Shown piece by piece: positions 9,929 through 19,026 of a stretch of 64,000 nucleotides of DNA; the stretch's first letter is position 1, and each line of letters opens with the position of its first letter. The DNA lies in assembly GCF_900113065.1 (NCBI RefSeq), contig NZ_FOOA01000002.1, forward strand, positions 62,001 through 126,000, in the 5' to 3' direction. A program made the position numbers and the translations under genes. A model generated the notes under the pieces. It was not told where the DNA came from and did no database searches. It saw only the letters and a program-made list of their open reading frames with translations. Source of the stretch: Aureimonas phyllosphaerae. GTDB taxonomy: Bacteria; Pseudomonadota; Alphaproteobacteria; Rhizobiales; Rhizobiaceae.

Positions 9929-10623
9929 GCGACCCTGCGAGGCGGGTTCGGCCGAAGGACGCGGCCTCGCTTCTCGTCTACGATAGCGTAAAGGGCGAAA
10001 TCCGCTTCCTGATGGGGGTCCGGGCGGCCAGTCATCTCTTCATGCCGGGCCATCTCGTGTTCCCCGGTGGCCGACTGGAAGCGTCTGACATGGCTCTGGC
10101 GCGGCATCTTGCGGTCGACGCGGCTGTCGCCACCCGATTGATGGCTGGAAGCCCGAAACCGCGCATAACATGTCACGCCGCGGCCCTCGCGCTCGCCGCG
10201 ATCCGCGAGACGCAGGAGGAGACCGGCCTTCTCGTTGCAGAGTTGGGCCGGCCCCTCGCCATGCCGGCCGGCTGGGAGCCCTTCGCGGCGGCCGGTGCCG
10301 TTCCGACGCCTCGCGCCCTGATGCCGCTGGCGCGGGCGATTACGCCGCCCGGCCTTCCTCGTCGGTTCGACGCGCGCTTCTTCCTCGTGTCAGCGGACCG
10401 TCTCCTCGACCGACGATTACCTGCCCGGCCACCCACCGACGAATTCGACACCGTCATATGGGTGGGACCGGAACAGCTTAAGAACTTCCGCGTCGCCGAG
10501 ATAACGGCACGGGTTCTGGACGCCGCCTTTCGGCGGCTCGAAGCTGGCACGCAGGACGATCCATGGGCTCCGATCCCCTTCTTCCGGCGGCGTCGGGGCG
10601 AGCACACCGTCGAGTACCTATGA
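9925..10623 (+). CDS. Nudix hydrolase with an interrupted Nudix box
   Basis: A 232-residue protein. The start is TTG 9925, overlapping the DUF983 stop by 4 bp (TTGA); this is the only start that fits between the genes. The Nudix signature is split. PGGRLEASD at about residues 47-55 is followed by a ~30-residue insert and then AAIRETQEETGL at about 90-101, which carries the catalytic REXXEE. This arrangement resembles the NUDT19/CoA-pyrophosphatase-like group rather than MutT. The substrate cannot be read from sequence. The stop overlaps the next ATG by 4 bp. Confidence 0.85.
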   Translation: MSDPARRVRPKDAASLLVYDSVKGEIRFLMGVRAASHLFMPGHLVFPGGRLEASDMALARHLAVDAAVATRLMAGSPKPRITCHAAALALAAIRETQEETGLLVAELGRPLAMPAGWEPFAAAGAVPTPRALMPLARAITPPGLPRRFDARFFLVSADRLLDRRLPARPPTDEFDTVIWVGPEQLKNFRVAEITARVLDAAFRRLEAGTQDDPWAPIPFFRRRRGEHTVEYL

Positions 10624-11807
10624 CCGCAGGCGCACAGGTGTCCGACAGTCCTGCCCCGACGAGCGATCGCGTCGCCTGGTCGGGCGTGGTTGCGGCGATC
10701 GCCTCGATTGGCGCTGTCGGCCTCGCGCTCGGGCTCGGGCTCCCGCTTCTCAGCGTCGTCCTCGAAGCCCGCGGCATCTCCTCCACCCTGATCGGCCTGA
10801 ACACCGCGGTCGCCGGTCTCGCCTCGCTTCTGGCGGCTCCCGCCTCACCCTACCTCACCGCTTGGTTCGGCATCCGCGGCACGCTGTTCCTCGCCATCGC
10901 GGCGGCGGCGATGTCGGCGATCGGCTTCTATGTCTTCGAGCCGTTCTGGACATGGTTTCCGCTGCGTCTCGTCTTCCATTTCGCGGTCACCGTCATGTTC
11001 ATCCTGTCCGAGTTCTGGATTAGCGCCGTTTCGCCGCCATCGCGCCGCGGATTGATTCTCGGCATCTACGCGACCGTACTCGCGCTCGGCTTCGCACTCG
11101 GGCCCTTCGTCTTCTCGCTCGTCGGCAGCCAGGGCTTTCTGCCCTTCGGGATCGGTGCGGCGATGATCCTCTCGGCTGCCGTCCCGCTTCTCTTCGCTTC
11201 GCGCAGCACACCCGTCCTGGACGAGTCGCCGACGGCGCCGTTCCATCGCTATCTCTGGGCCGTGCCGAGTGCCACCTGTGCCGTGTTCGTCTTCGGCGCG
11301 GTCGAGTCGGGCGGGCTTGCCCTGTTTCCGCTCTACGGGCTGTCGATCGGGTTCAGCGAAGGCGGTGCCGCGCGGCTGCTGTCCGCGATCGGCCTCGGCA
11401 GCGTCGCTCTGCAGATTCCGCTCGGACTTCTCAGCGATCGGGTCAGGGATCGTAGGCATCTCCTTCTTGCGTTCGCCGCCATCGGCCTCACAGGCTCACT
11501 GATCATGCCTCTGCTTCATGCGAACTGGGTGCTCCTGGCGATCGTCCTTTTCCTGTGGGGCGGTGTGGTCGCCGGTCTCTACACCGTCGGTCTCGCGCAT
11601 CTCGGGTCGCGTCTCGCCGGTGCCGATCTTGCGGCCGCCAACGCGGCCTTCATCTTCTGCTATTCGCTCGGCATGCTCGTCGGTCCCCAGACGCTTGGGA
11701 CTTCGATGGATCTGTTCGGTCCGAGCGGCTTTGCCTATGCCCTCGCCGTCTTCTTCGCGGCTTATATCCTGGCGATCGGGGTCCGGACGCTGCGGCGTCC
11801 CTCTTGA
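10620..11807 (+). CDS. Major facilitator superfamily transporter (YcaD-like)
   Basis: A 395-residue inner-membrane transporter with 12 predicted membrane segments. Charged loops such as PSRRG occur between TM4 and TM5 and SDRVRDRRH between TM8 and TM9. The overall look is of the YcaD-like MFS group, whose substrates are unknown. ATG 10620 overlaps the Nudix stop and is favoured over an ATG 57 bp upstream, which lies inside the Nudix frame. It is the last gene of the long rightward run before rpmG. Confidence 0.88.
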   Translation: MTAGAQVSDSPAPTSDRVAWSGVVAAIASIGAVGLALGLGLPLLSVVLEARGISSTLIGLNTAVAGLASLLAAPASPYLTAWFGIRGTLFLAIAAAAMSAIGFYVFEPFWTWFPLRLVFHFAVTVMFILSEFWISAVSPPSRRGLILGIYATVLALGFALGPFVFSLVGSQGFLPFGIGAAMILSAAVPLLFASRSTPVLDESPTAPFHRYLWAVPSATCAVFVFGAVESGGLALFPLYGLSIGFSEGGAARLLSAIGLGSVALQIPLGLLSDRVRDRRHLLLAFAAIGLTGSLIMPLLHANWVLLAIVLFLWGGVVAGLYTVGLAHLGSRLAGADLAAANAAFIFCYSLGMLVGPQTLGTSMDLFGPSGFAYALAVFFAAYILAIGVRTLRRPS

Positions 11808-11831
11808 CTTGAGCGCCGCCATGCGTAGTGT
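11804..11831 (+). promoter_or_regulatory. Possible promoter of rpmG
   Basis: TTGACT at 11804-11809 and TAGTGT at 11826-11831 are 16 bp apart, overlapping the end of the MFS gene. Use of this promoter would give rpmG a 5' leader of about 160 nt. The -35 is good and the -10 is weak. Confidence 0.35.
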
Positions 11832-11999
11832 CCGCCGCGATAGTCGAGGCGGCTCGTTCGCCCCGTCGAGCATCGAGCCCGAAGCCCGGTCCGGTACTCG
11901 AATCTTCTCGAACCCTGTCCTGCATGCCTCTTGCGACGCTCACCCGTCGCATCGCTCGGCGCAGGAAACCACAATTGATAGACGGACGGACCGAAGACC

Positions 12000-12167
12000 A
12001 TGGCCAAGGCAACCACCATCAAGATCAAGCTGCTGAGCACGGCGGACACCGGCTTCTTCTACGTGACCAAGAAGAACAGCCGTACGATGACCGACAAGCT
12101 CACCAAGACGAAGTACGATCCGGTCGTGCGCAAGCACGTCGAGTTCCGCGAGACGAAGATCAAGTAA
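12000..12167 (+). CDS. rpmG: 50S ribosomal protein L33
   Basis: A 55-residue basic ribosomal protein of the large subunit. The ATG at 12000 opens [14 protein letters not shown], and the protein ends in FRETKIK, as L33 does. It is the cysteine-free (zinc-independent) form: no CxxC pairs are present. It is followed 30 bp later by a strong intrinsic terminator, so it is the end of its transcript. The gene is too short to appear among longer open frames but is unambiguous. Confidence 0.95.
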   Translation: MAKATTIKIKLLSTADTGFFYVTKKNSRTMTDKLTKTKYDPVVRKHVEFRETKIK

Positions 12168-12196
12168 GCCGCTTCCGGCCGAACGACGATCTGCAG

Positions 12197-12220
12197 CGCC
12201 GCCCTTCGGGGCGGCGTTTT
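12197..12220 (+). terminator. Rho-independent terminator after rpmG
   Basis: A perfect 8-bp GC stem (CGCCGCCC / GGGCGGCG) closed by a TTCG tetraloop and followed by TTTT, 30 bp after the rpmG stop. Confidence 0.9.
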
Positions 12221-12557
12221 GCGTTTACGGCATGCGTGACGCAGCAACGTACGAAGGATCGGTTGTCGGATAGACAGGAAAGTGGCCGGCCGGCAATCCG
12301 ATCACGGTACGAGGAAACCGCTTGAGACCAGATGCCGGCCGACCGCCCCACGGGACCCAGGAGATGCGGCGGACCTGAGCATTCCATGGGGAAACTCGAA
12401 GGGAGCGGCTTGCCTGCGCCCTTTTTCCCACGCTCCGAGAGTTGCCGAGAATCGCCCGAGAATCAATCCGGTGGACTGATCCCGTCCACGAAGATTTCAC
12501 GAATGGTTAACCTTGCGGCGGTCGAGCGCGACTTGATGGACCGTCACCCACGGTGAC
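12221..12557. other. Non-coding gap between rpmG terminator and divK 3' end
   Basis: These 337 bp lie between two convergent genes and hold no credible reading frame. Near the divK end are two short inverted repeats, GTGGAC-N7-GTCCAC and GTCACC-CAC-GGTGAC. The latter lies directly after the divK stop on the minus strand and could be a weak terminator stem, but no T-run follows. In related rhizobia pleD commonly sits next to divK at this locus; it is absent here. Confidence 0.5.
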
Positions 12558-12929
12558 TCACGCGTCGCCGAGGAACGACTTGATCGTCTCGATGAACTTG
12601 GTGACCGCGATCGGCTTCGAGATATAGGCCTCGCATCCGCCCTGACGGATCCGCTCCTCGTCGCCCTTCATCGCAAAGGCCGTCACCGCGATGACGGGAA
12701 TGCGCTTGAGATCCGGATCGGCCTTCAGCAGCTTCGTCACCTCCAGCCCGGAGATTTCCGGCAGCTGGATATCCATGAGAATCAGGTCCGGCTGGCTCTC
12801 GCGCGCGAGATCCATCGCCGTCAGGCCGCTGCGCGTCTGAACGGTGCGGTAGCCATGGGCCTCGATGAGGTCGCGGAAGAGCTTCATATTGAGCTCGTTG
12901 TCCTCGACGATCATGACGGTCTTGGTCAT
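12558..12929 (-). CDS. divK: Single-domain response regulator DivK
   Basis: A 123-residue stand-alone receiver domain. Phosphorylated DivK switches the DivJ/PleC/DivL-CckA pathway that controls CtrA. The phospho-acceptor is Asp53 in LILMDIQLP, with acidic residues Glu9-Asp10 (VEDN) and the conserved T (AVTAFAM) and K (ISKPIAV) in place. The start at 12929 is preceded by an AAGG ribosome site; an upstream extension to 13010 is open but unlike the family. Transcription would come from the divergent region shared with the DUF3572 gene. Confidence 0.93.
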   Translation of the reverse strand: MTKTVMIVEDNELNMKLFRDLIEAHGYRTVQTRSGLTAMDLARESQPDLILMDIQLPEISGLEVTKLLKADPDLKRIPVIAVTAFAMKGDEERIRQGGCEAYISKPIAVTKFIETIKSFLGDA

Positions 12930-13069
12930 TGACGCAACCTTCGTGGCGGAATCGGGCAGCATCCGTTTCCTGTGTCGGTTCGCGAAAGTACCCGCAATTT
13001 GATTTAACAAAGGTAGATATGCACTCGCCGATCGTGCGAGGCATCATCGTGGTTAAGAAAGGCTGAGAC

Positions 13070-13357
13070 ATGCAACGCGCAAGCGAAGATGATGCGTCGA
13101 CATTGGCGATCGAGGCCTTGTCCTTCGTCGCATCCGATACAGTCCTCTTCAATCGCTTCCTGCGGCTGACGGGACTGGAACTCGAGAACCTGCGCGAGGC
13201 TGCCACCGAGCCCACGTTCCTGGCGGGCGTCCTTGACTTCGTCATTGCGGACGAGGCGACGCTGAACGACTTCGCCGCCCACGCCGGCATACGTCCGCAG
13301 GACGTAGCGGCCGCCCGGCGCTCGCTCGGAGACACCTACGCCGAGTCCTTTTCGTGA
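13070..13357 (+). CDS. DUF3572 protein
   Basis: A 95-residue, largely helical, acidic cytoplasmic protein matching the DUF3572 family, which in alphaproteobacteria is typically found beside divK. It has no membrane segment and no recognised active site. ATG 13070 follows AAGAAAGG. The stop overlaps the GTG of the next gene by 4 bp, so the two are made together. Function unknown. Confidence 0.85.
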   Translation: MQRASEDDASTLAIEALSFVASDTVLFNRFLRLTGLELENLREAATEPTFLAGVLDFVIADEATLNDFAAHAGIRPQDVAAARRSLGDTYAESFS

Positions 13358-14013
13358 CGGTGACGCATGCGACGCGGGGCCCGCAGATCGCCGAATTGTC
13401 GAAGCGACACGAAGCCCTCTTCGTTCTCGACATCGACGAAGTGGTGCTGCATTTCATAGCGCCGTTCTGCGAACTCTTGGCAGAGTACAGCGCCAAACTT
13501 CACTTCGACAGTTTCAAGCTGACTGGCAACGTTCGTTCGATCTCGACAGGCGCCGCCCTCACCGGCCACGAACTCGACGGTGTGACGGAGCGGCTTTATG
13601 TCGAGCAGGGCGAGCGTCAGAAACCCGTCGAGGGCGTCGCGGCGGCGCTTTCACGTTTGTCCGCCGTGGCCGACATCGTGTTCCTCACGGCCATGACCCC
13701 GACCTTCTACGATCAGCGCCGCGATCTCCTCGATGCAGCTGGCCTTCACTGGCCGATGATCGCGACCGAACGTTCCAAGGGCGGCGTTGTGGCCGAACTC
13801 AAGCAGCGCTGGCGCGGGCCGGTCGCATTCGTCGACGACCTGCCACCCAATCTCGAGGGGGTGCGGCGGAGCGCGCCAGACGTCCACCTCGTTCACCTGA
13901 TGGCGAACCCGGACTTCCGGCCCCACCTTCCCGCGATGCCGACCGGTACGGTCCGCGTCGGGAACTGGGTCGAGGCGGAAGCCGCACTCCAGCAGATCGC
14001 GACAGGGGCCTGA
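13354..14013 (+). CDS. HAD-like hydrolase, function unknown
   Basis: A 219-residue protein starting with GTG 13354 inside the DUF3572 stop. Haloacid-dehalogenase landmarks can be seen: motif I LFVLDIDEVVL at about residues 21-31, motif II VFLTAM at about 108-113, and motif IV VAFVDDLPPN at about 151-160. The second aspartate of motif I is in the usual place (DxD), so phosphatase chemistry is plausible. No substrate can be suggested. It ends 8 bp before the convergent dnaE 3' end. Confidence 0.75.
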   Translation: MTVTHATRGPQIAELSKRHEALFVLDIDEVVLHFIAPFCELLAEYSAKLHFDSFKLTGNVRSISTGAALTGHELDGVTERLYVEQGERQKPVEGVAAALSRLSAVADIVFLTAMTPTFYDQRRDLLDAAGLHWPMIATERSKGGVVAELKQRWRGPVAFVDDLPPNLEGVRRSAPDVHLVHLMANPDFRPHLPAMPTGTVRVGNWVEAEAALQQIATGA

Positions 14014-14021
14014 GCCTCCGA

Positions 14022-17000
14022 TCAGACGAGTTCGACGTCGACGACACCCGGTGCCGCCTTGATCGCACTGGCGATCTGCGGCGAGACGCGAAAGCGACCC
14101 GGCAGGTCGATCTCGACCTCGCGCTCGCCGTCGTTGCGCAGGAGGATCAGCGAGACTTCGCTGTCGCCTCCCGGCCGAAGCTGACTGCGCACCGACTGCA
14201 ACGGCTTGGCGTCCCGCAGGAAGACGCGCAGTGCCTTCTGCATCTTCTCCGCCTCGCCTTCCAGCGACTGAACCCCGGAGGCCCGAAGCGAAATTCCTTC
14301 TGGTCGATCTTCGGCCGACACAGTGACGATCACCGACGCGCCCGGCTCCAGCATGTCGCGGAAGTTGATCAGCGTCTCGGTGAACAGGACGACCTCGTAC
14401 TGGCCTGAAGCATCGGAGAGCTGGACGATGCCGATCTTGCCGCCCGACTTCGTCTTGCGCTCCTGACGCGAGGTGACGGTTCCAGCGAGGCGTCCGGCCG
14501 TCTGGCCACGCCGCACCCCCGCGACGACCTCGGCATAGGACTGGACCTTCAGGCGCTTGAGGGCAGCCTTGTACTCGTCCAGCGGATGCGCCGACAGATA
14601 GAAGCCGATCGCCTGGAATTCCTTCAGCAGTCGCTCGGCACTGGTCCAGCCCTGCACGTCTGTGAGGCGCAGCGGTTCCGGTCCGGCATTGGCACCGCCG
14701 AACATGTCGTGCTGGCCCGACGTGCGTCCCGACTGGGCCATGGCCGCATAGCCTGCCAGACGGTCGAGGTTGCCGCACAGCTTCGCCCGATCATGACCGA
14801 AGCAGTCGAGCGCGCCGGCGCAGATCAGGTGTTCCAGCGTGCGCTTGTTGACGATCTTCGGATCGATCCGGGCGCAGAAGTCTTCGAGGCTCTCGAACCG
14901 GCCGCCCTCCTGCCGCCGCTCGACGATGTGCTCGACCGCCTGCTCGCCGACGCCCTTGATCGCCGCCAGCGCGTAGATGATCTTGCCGTCCTCCACCTCG
15001 AACGGCTTGAACGAGGTCTGGACGGATGGCGGTACGACCTCGATGCCGAGCCGCTTGGCATCGAGGCGGAAATCGTTGAGCTTGTCGGTGTTGCCCATAT
15101 CCAGCGTCATCGACCCGGCGAGGAACTCGACCGGATGATTCGCCTTGAGATAGGCCGTCTGGTAGGAAACCAGCGCGTAGGCTGCTGCGTGGCTCTTGTT
15201 GAAGCCATAGTCCGCAAACTTGGCCAGGAGGTCGAAGATCGTGTTCGCCTGCGCCTTCTTGATGCCGCCCTTCTCGCAGCCTTCCACGAAGCGAACGCGC
15301 TGGACGTCCATCTCGGCGCGAATCTTCTTGCCCATGGCGCGGCGCAGGAGGTCGGCTTCGCCGAGCGTGTAGCCCGAGAGGACCTGGGCGATCTGCATCA
15401 CCTGTTCCTGGTAGACGATCACCCCTTGGGTCTCGCGCAGGATGGGCTCGATCATCTCATGGATGATCTCGACCTCTTCCTCGCCGTGCTTGCGCGCGTT
15501 GTAGACCGGAATGTTCTCCATCGGCCCCGGACGGTACAGCGCGACGAGGGCGATGATGTCCTCGAAGCAGTCCGGTCGCATGCCGATCAGCGCCTTGCGC
15601 ATGCCGATCGATTCCACCTGGAACACGCCCACGGTCTCGCCGCGCGTCAGGAGCTGGTAGGTCGGCGCGTCGTCGAGCGGCAGGGCGCCGAGGTCGATCT
15701 GAACCCCGCGGCGGGCGATCAGATCTACGGCGGTCTTGAGGGTCGTCAGTGTCTTTAAGCCGAGGAAGTCGAATTTCACGAGGCCGGCTTGCTCGACCCA
15801 CTTCATGTTGAACTGGGTGACGGGCATGTCCGATCGGGGATCGCGATACATCGGCACGAGCTTCGACAACGGCCGATCACCGATCACGATGCCGGCCGCG
15901 TGGGTCGAGGCGTGACGATAGAGCCCCTCCAGCTTCAACGAGATCGTCAGCAGGCGGTCGACGACCTCTTCCGCCTTGCGCGCCTCCTGAAGCCGCGGTT
16001 CGTCCTCCAGCGCCTGCGCCAGCGTCACCGGGTTGGCCGGGTTCTGCGGGACGAGCTTGCAGAGCTTGTCGACGTGGCCGTAGCTCATCTCGAGCACGCG
16101 GCCGACATCGCGCAGCACGGCGCGGGCCTGCATCGAACCGAACGTGATGATCTGAGCGACCTGCTGGCGGCCGTACTTTTCCTGGACGTAACGGATCACC
16201 TCTTCGCGCCGGTCCTGGCAGAAGTCGATGTCGAAGTCAGGCATCGACACGCGGTCGGGGTTCAGGAAGCGCTCGAACAGGAGCGCGAAGCGCAGAGGGT
16301 CGAGATCGGTGATCGTCAGCGAATAGGCGACCAGCGAGCCGGCGCCGGAGCCGCGGCCCGGGCCGACGGGAATGCCATTGGCCTTCGCCCACTTGATGAA
16401 GTCCGACACGATCAGGAAGTAGCCCGGGAACTTCATCCGCTCGATGACGGACAGTTCGAACTCGAGCCGCTCGCGGTAAATTTCGACGGTCTGTCCCGGA
16501 GCCGGCCCGTGAAAGGCAAGCCGCGCTTCCAGACCGGCCTCTGCCTGCCGGCGCAACTCGGCGGCCTCCGCCCGTTCCGCCTCCGCAGCGTCGGCATCCG
16601 CACCGGCAAAGCGCGGCAGGATCGGCTTGCGCGTGCGCACGCGATAGGAGCAACGGCGCGCGATCTCGATCGTGTTTTCCAAAGCCTCCGGCAGATCGGC
16701 GAAGAGCTCCGCCATCTTGTCCTGGCTTTTCAAACAGTGATCGTTCGTCAGCCGACGACGGTCCTCGTGGCTGACGAGCCTGTTCGACGCCACCGCGATC
16801 AGCGCATCGTGGGCGTCGAAGTCCTCGTCGCAGAAGAAGAACGGCTCGTTGGTGGCCACCAGTGGCAGGCCGAAGTCATAGGCGAGAGCCACCGTCTCCG
16901 GTTCGGTCCGCCGCTCGCGCCCACCGTGGCGCTGAAGCTCGACATAGAGCCGGTCGCCGTAGAGGGCAGCAAGCCTCTCCAGACGGGCGCGTGCCAGACC

Positions 17001-17621
17001 ACCCTGCCCGGCCGCGATCGCCGTGCCGATCGGTCCCAGCGGACCGCCGGTGAGGACGATCAGCCCCTCTGTGCGACCTTCCAGCCAAGCGACCGGGACG
17101 TGCGGTCGAACGTTACCGTCGTGCGCGAGGTAGGACAGGGAAACGATCTCGACAAGATTCTCGTAACCCTGCTCGGTCGCGGCGATGAAGGCGACCGGGG
17201 CCGCAGGACCGAAGCCGGAGCGGTCACGCGGATTGATCTCGGCGTCACCAAAATCGACCTCGAGCTGGCAACCGATGATCGGCTGCACGCCGGACTTCGC
17301 CGCCTTCTCCGAAAACTCGAGCGCCCCGAAGAGGTTGTTGGTGTCGGCAATGCCGATCGCCGGCGCGCCATCACCCTTGGCGAACTTGACGATCTGGTCG
17401 ATCCGCAGCGCGCCTTCCAGAAGGGAGAACGCGCTGTGCACCCGCAGATGAATGAAGCGTGGCGGCGCAATCGGCTCGACAGGGTCGGACACGGCGATCT
17501 CCTCGATCGTCGGCGCGTCGTCATCGAATGACTCGCCGACCGGCCGCAGATAACCGAGATCGTCGTAGAACGACTCAGGGCCGCTTGCGGCGTCAGAAGC
17601 TTCCTCAGTGTTCCAATCCAT
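14022..17621 (-). CDS. dnaE: DNA polymerase III alpha subunit
   Basis: DnaE (up to 1199 aa) is the replicative polymerase. The PHP domain starts at FIHLRVHSAFSLLEGAL (about residues 56-72). The polymerase core has VGPGRGSGAGSLVAY and the catalytic PDFDIDFCQDRR (about residues 467-478). A helix-hairpin-helix segment and an OB-fold (about 1010-1080) follow. The start is uncertain. ATG 17621 lacks a ribosome site but the intervening codons look coding. GTG 17492 is preceded by GAGGAG at good spacing and would give a protein beginning close to where rhizobial DnaE does (1156 aa). I give the longer frame. A small ORF under LexA-type boxes lies 109 bp upstream on the same strand. Confidence 0.93.
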   Translation of the reverse strand: MDWNTEEASDAASGPESFYDDLGYLRPVGESFDDDAPTIEEIAVSDPVEPIAPPRFIHLRVHSAFSLLEGALRIDQIVKFAKGDGAPAIGIADTNNLFGALEFSEKAAKSGVQPIIGCQLEVDFGDAEINPRDRSGFGPAAPVAFIAATEQGYENLVEIVSLSYLAHDGNVRPHVPVAWLEGRTEGLIVLTGGPLGPIGTAIAAGQGGLARARLERLAALYGDRLYVELQRHGGRERRTEPETVALAYDFGLPLVATNEPFFFCDEDFDAHDALIAVASNRLVSHEDRRRLTNDHCLKSQDKMAELFADLPEALENTIEIARRCSYRVRTRKPILPRFAGADADAAEAERAEAAELRRQAEAGLEARLAFHGPAPGQTVEIYRERLEFELSVIERMKFPGYFLIVSDFIKWAKANGIPVGPGRGSGAGSLVAYSLTITDLDPLRFALLFERFLNPDRVSMPDFDIDFCQDRREEVIRYVQEKYGRQQVAQIITFGSMQARAVLRDVGRVLEMSYGHVDKLCKLVPQNPANPVTLAQALEDEPRLQEARKAEEVVDRLLTISLKLEGLYRHASTHAAGIVIGDRPLSKLVPMYRDPRSDMPVTQFNMKWVEQAGLVKFDFLGLKTLTTLKTAVDLIARRGVQIDLGALPLDDAPTYQLLTRGETVGVFQVESIGMRKALIGMRPDCFEDIIALVALYRPGPMENIPVYNARKHGEEEVEIIHEMIEPILRETQGVIVYQEQVMQIAQVLSGYTLGEADLLRRAMGKKIRAEMDVQRVRFVEGCEKGGIKKAQANTIFDLLAKFADYGFNKSHAAAYALVSYQTAYLKANHPVEFLAGSMTLDMGNTDKLNDFRLDAKRLGIEVVPPSVQTSFKPFEVEDGKIIYALAAIKGVGEQAVEHIVERRQEGGRFESLEDFCARIDPKIVNKRTLEHLICAGALDCFGHDRAKLCGNLDRLAGYAAMAQSGRTSGQHDMFGGANAGPEPLRLTDVQGWTSAERLLKEFQAIGFYLSAHPLDEYKAALKRLKVQSYAEVVAGVRRGQTAGRLAGTVTSRQERKTKSGGKIGIVQLSDASGQYEVVLFTETLINFRDMLEPGASVIVTVSAEDRPEGISLRASGVQSLEGEAEKMQKALRVFLRDAKPLQSVRSQLRPGGDSEVSLILLRNDGEREVEIDLPGRFRVSPQIASAIKAAPGVVDVELV

Positions 17622-17730
17622 GGGGCAGAGTCCAGCCTGCTATTTCAGGATGCGCCCGCCCCCGAGAGCCCATCCCCAGATAAGATGCAGCTGCCGCGAC
17701 CGCCAGCAGTCGGCGCGGCTTCGGTGTTCG

Positions 17731-17814
17731 TCAGAGGATATGGACGATGAGAGCGAAGCTCGCAAAGAAGAGGCAGAGAGCGGTCAGCGAAGCGAGTTCC
17801 TTCAGGATCAGCAT
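17731..17814 (-). CDS. 27-residue single-span membrane protein, candidate SOS-controlled peptide
   Basis: ATG at 17814 is preceded by AAAGGGG with a 6-nt spacer, followed by 27 sense codons and TGA. The peptide begins MLILKELASL and is then almost wholly hydrophobic to its C-terminus (about residues 7-27 form one membrane helix; the only late polar residue is a His near the end). Two GTTC-N7-GTTC boxes lie immediately upstream, the nearer one overlapping the ribosome site. Size, topology and LexA-type control recall the SOS-induced division inhibitor SidA of Caulobacter (29 aa), but I claim no sequence homology. It lies upstream of and co-directional with dnaE. Coding status is inferred from the ribosome site, the frame and the control region. 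Confidence 0.6.
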   Translation of the reverse strand: MLILKELASLTALCLFFASFALIVHIL

Positions 17815-17817
17815 GTC

Positions 17818-17851
17818 GTTCCCCTTTCGTTCCTATGTTCCTTTTTTGTTC
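17818..17851. promoter_or_regulatory. Two tandem LexA-type SOS boxes
   Basis: Box 1 (17818-17832) is GTTC-CCCTTTC-GTTC. Box 2 (17837-17851) is GTTC-CTTTTTT-GTTC. On the minus strand both read GAAC-N7-GAAC, the LexA operator described for rhizobia and other alphaproteobacteria. Their centres are 19 bp apart. They lie 4-37 bp upstream of the 27-codon ORF, box 1 covering its ribosome site. No convincing -35/-10 pair could be fixed; TTGATC at 17866-17871 (minus strand) is one possible -35. Confidence 0.7.
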
Positions 17852-18333
17852 CATCTTTGGGTGAAGATCAAGAGGCCGCAACGCGGATAGTGAATCAATC
17901 CTTGATTCGGTCGTGCTACTGCCATTTCGAGAGGGTTGCTGGGAACTCGGACAGCGATCGGGCAGGTCGTCCGCCACGCCGGTAGACAGGCGATGAGTTG
18001 GGAAACGAAAATGCTCCCTCGGGGACAGCCATCACCCGGTCAACGGTCGTCCCAGGCCAAACGAACAGAGCAATGCGTCCGCGGCGCTCGAGTCGCGGCG
18101 GGAAAGCCGGTTCTATCGATGGGCGAGAACGACGCTGAAGCGTCGCGCTTTGACCTCGTCACTCAACGATGAGCACACGGACATTCGGAGACCGGCAGAG
18201 CCATAGAGACCTTCTCGCGTCCCGAGGTATTGACGGATAGGTCTTCCGGTAACCGTGCGCGTCCCCATGGGTTCGCGGTCGCCCACTGGCCGCTTCGAAC
18301 CATCCAGCCCGGACGAGCTAACCAGATCGCTGC
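17852..18333. other. Non-coding gap between small ORF control region and lolD
   Basis: About 480 bp downstream of lolD and upstream of the small ORF. It contains the palindrome at 17892-17908 and a short hairpin GACGC-TGAA-GCGTC near 18129. An open frame at 17936-18172 (+) has no ribosome site or family resemblance and is not called. I see no clear terminator for lolD. Confidence 0.5.
17892..17908. repeat. Perfect inverted repeat, possible operator
   Basis: GAATCAA-TCC-TTGATTC is a 7-bp perfect inverted repeat with a 3-bp centre, about 78 bp upstream of the small ORF start. AT-rich and symmetric, it looks like a dimeric repressor site rather than a terminator, since no T-run follows on either strand. 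No regulator can be assigned. Confidence 0.4.

Positions 18334-19022
<689 letters not shown>

Positions 19023-19026
<4 letters not shown>

Noticed and set aside
12930-13069. CtrA control of divK
   Set aside because: TTAA occurs singly here; no pair with 7-bp spacing is found.
17936-18172. 78-codon open frame between dnaE and lolD (+)
   Set aside because: No ribosome site, no family resemblance, composition like non-coding DNA.
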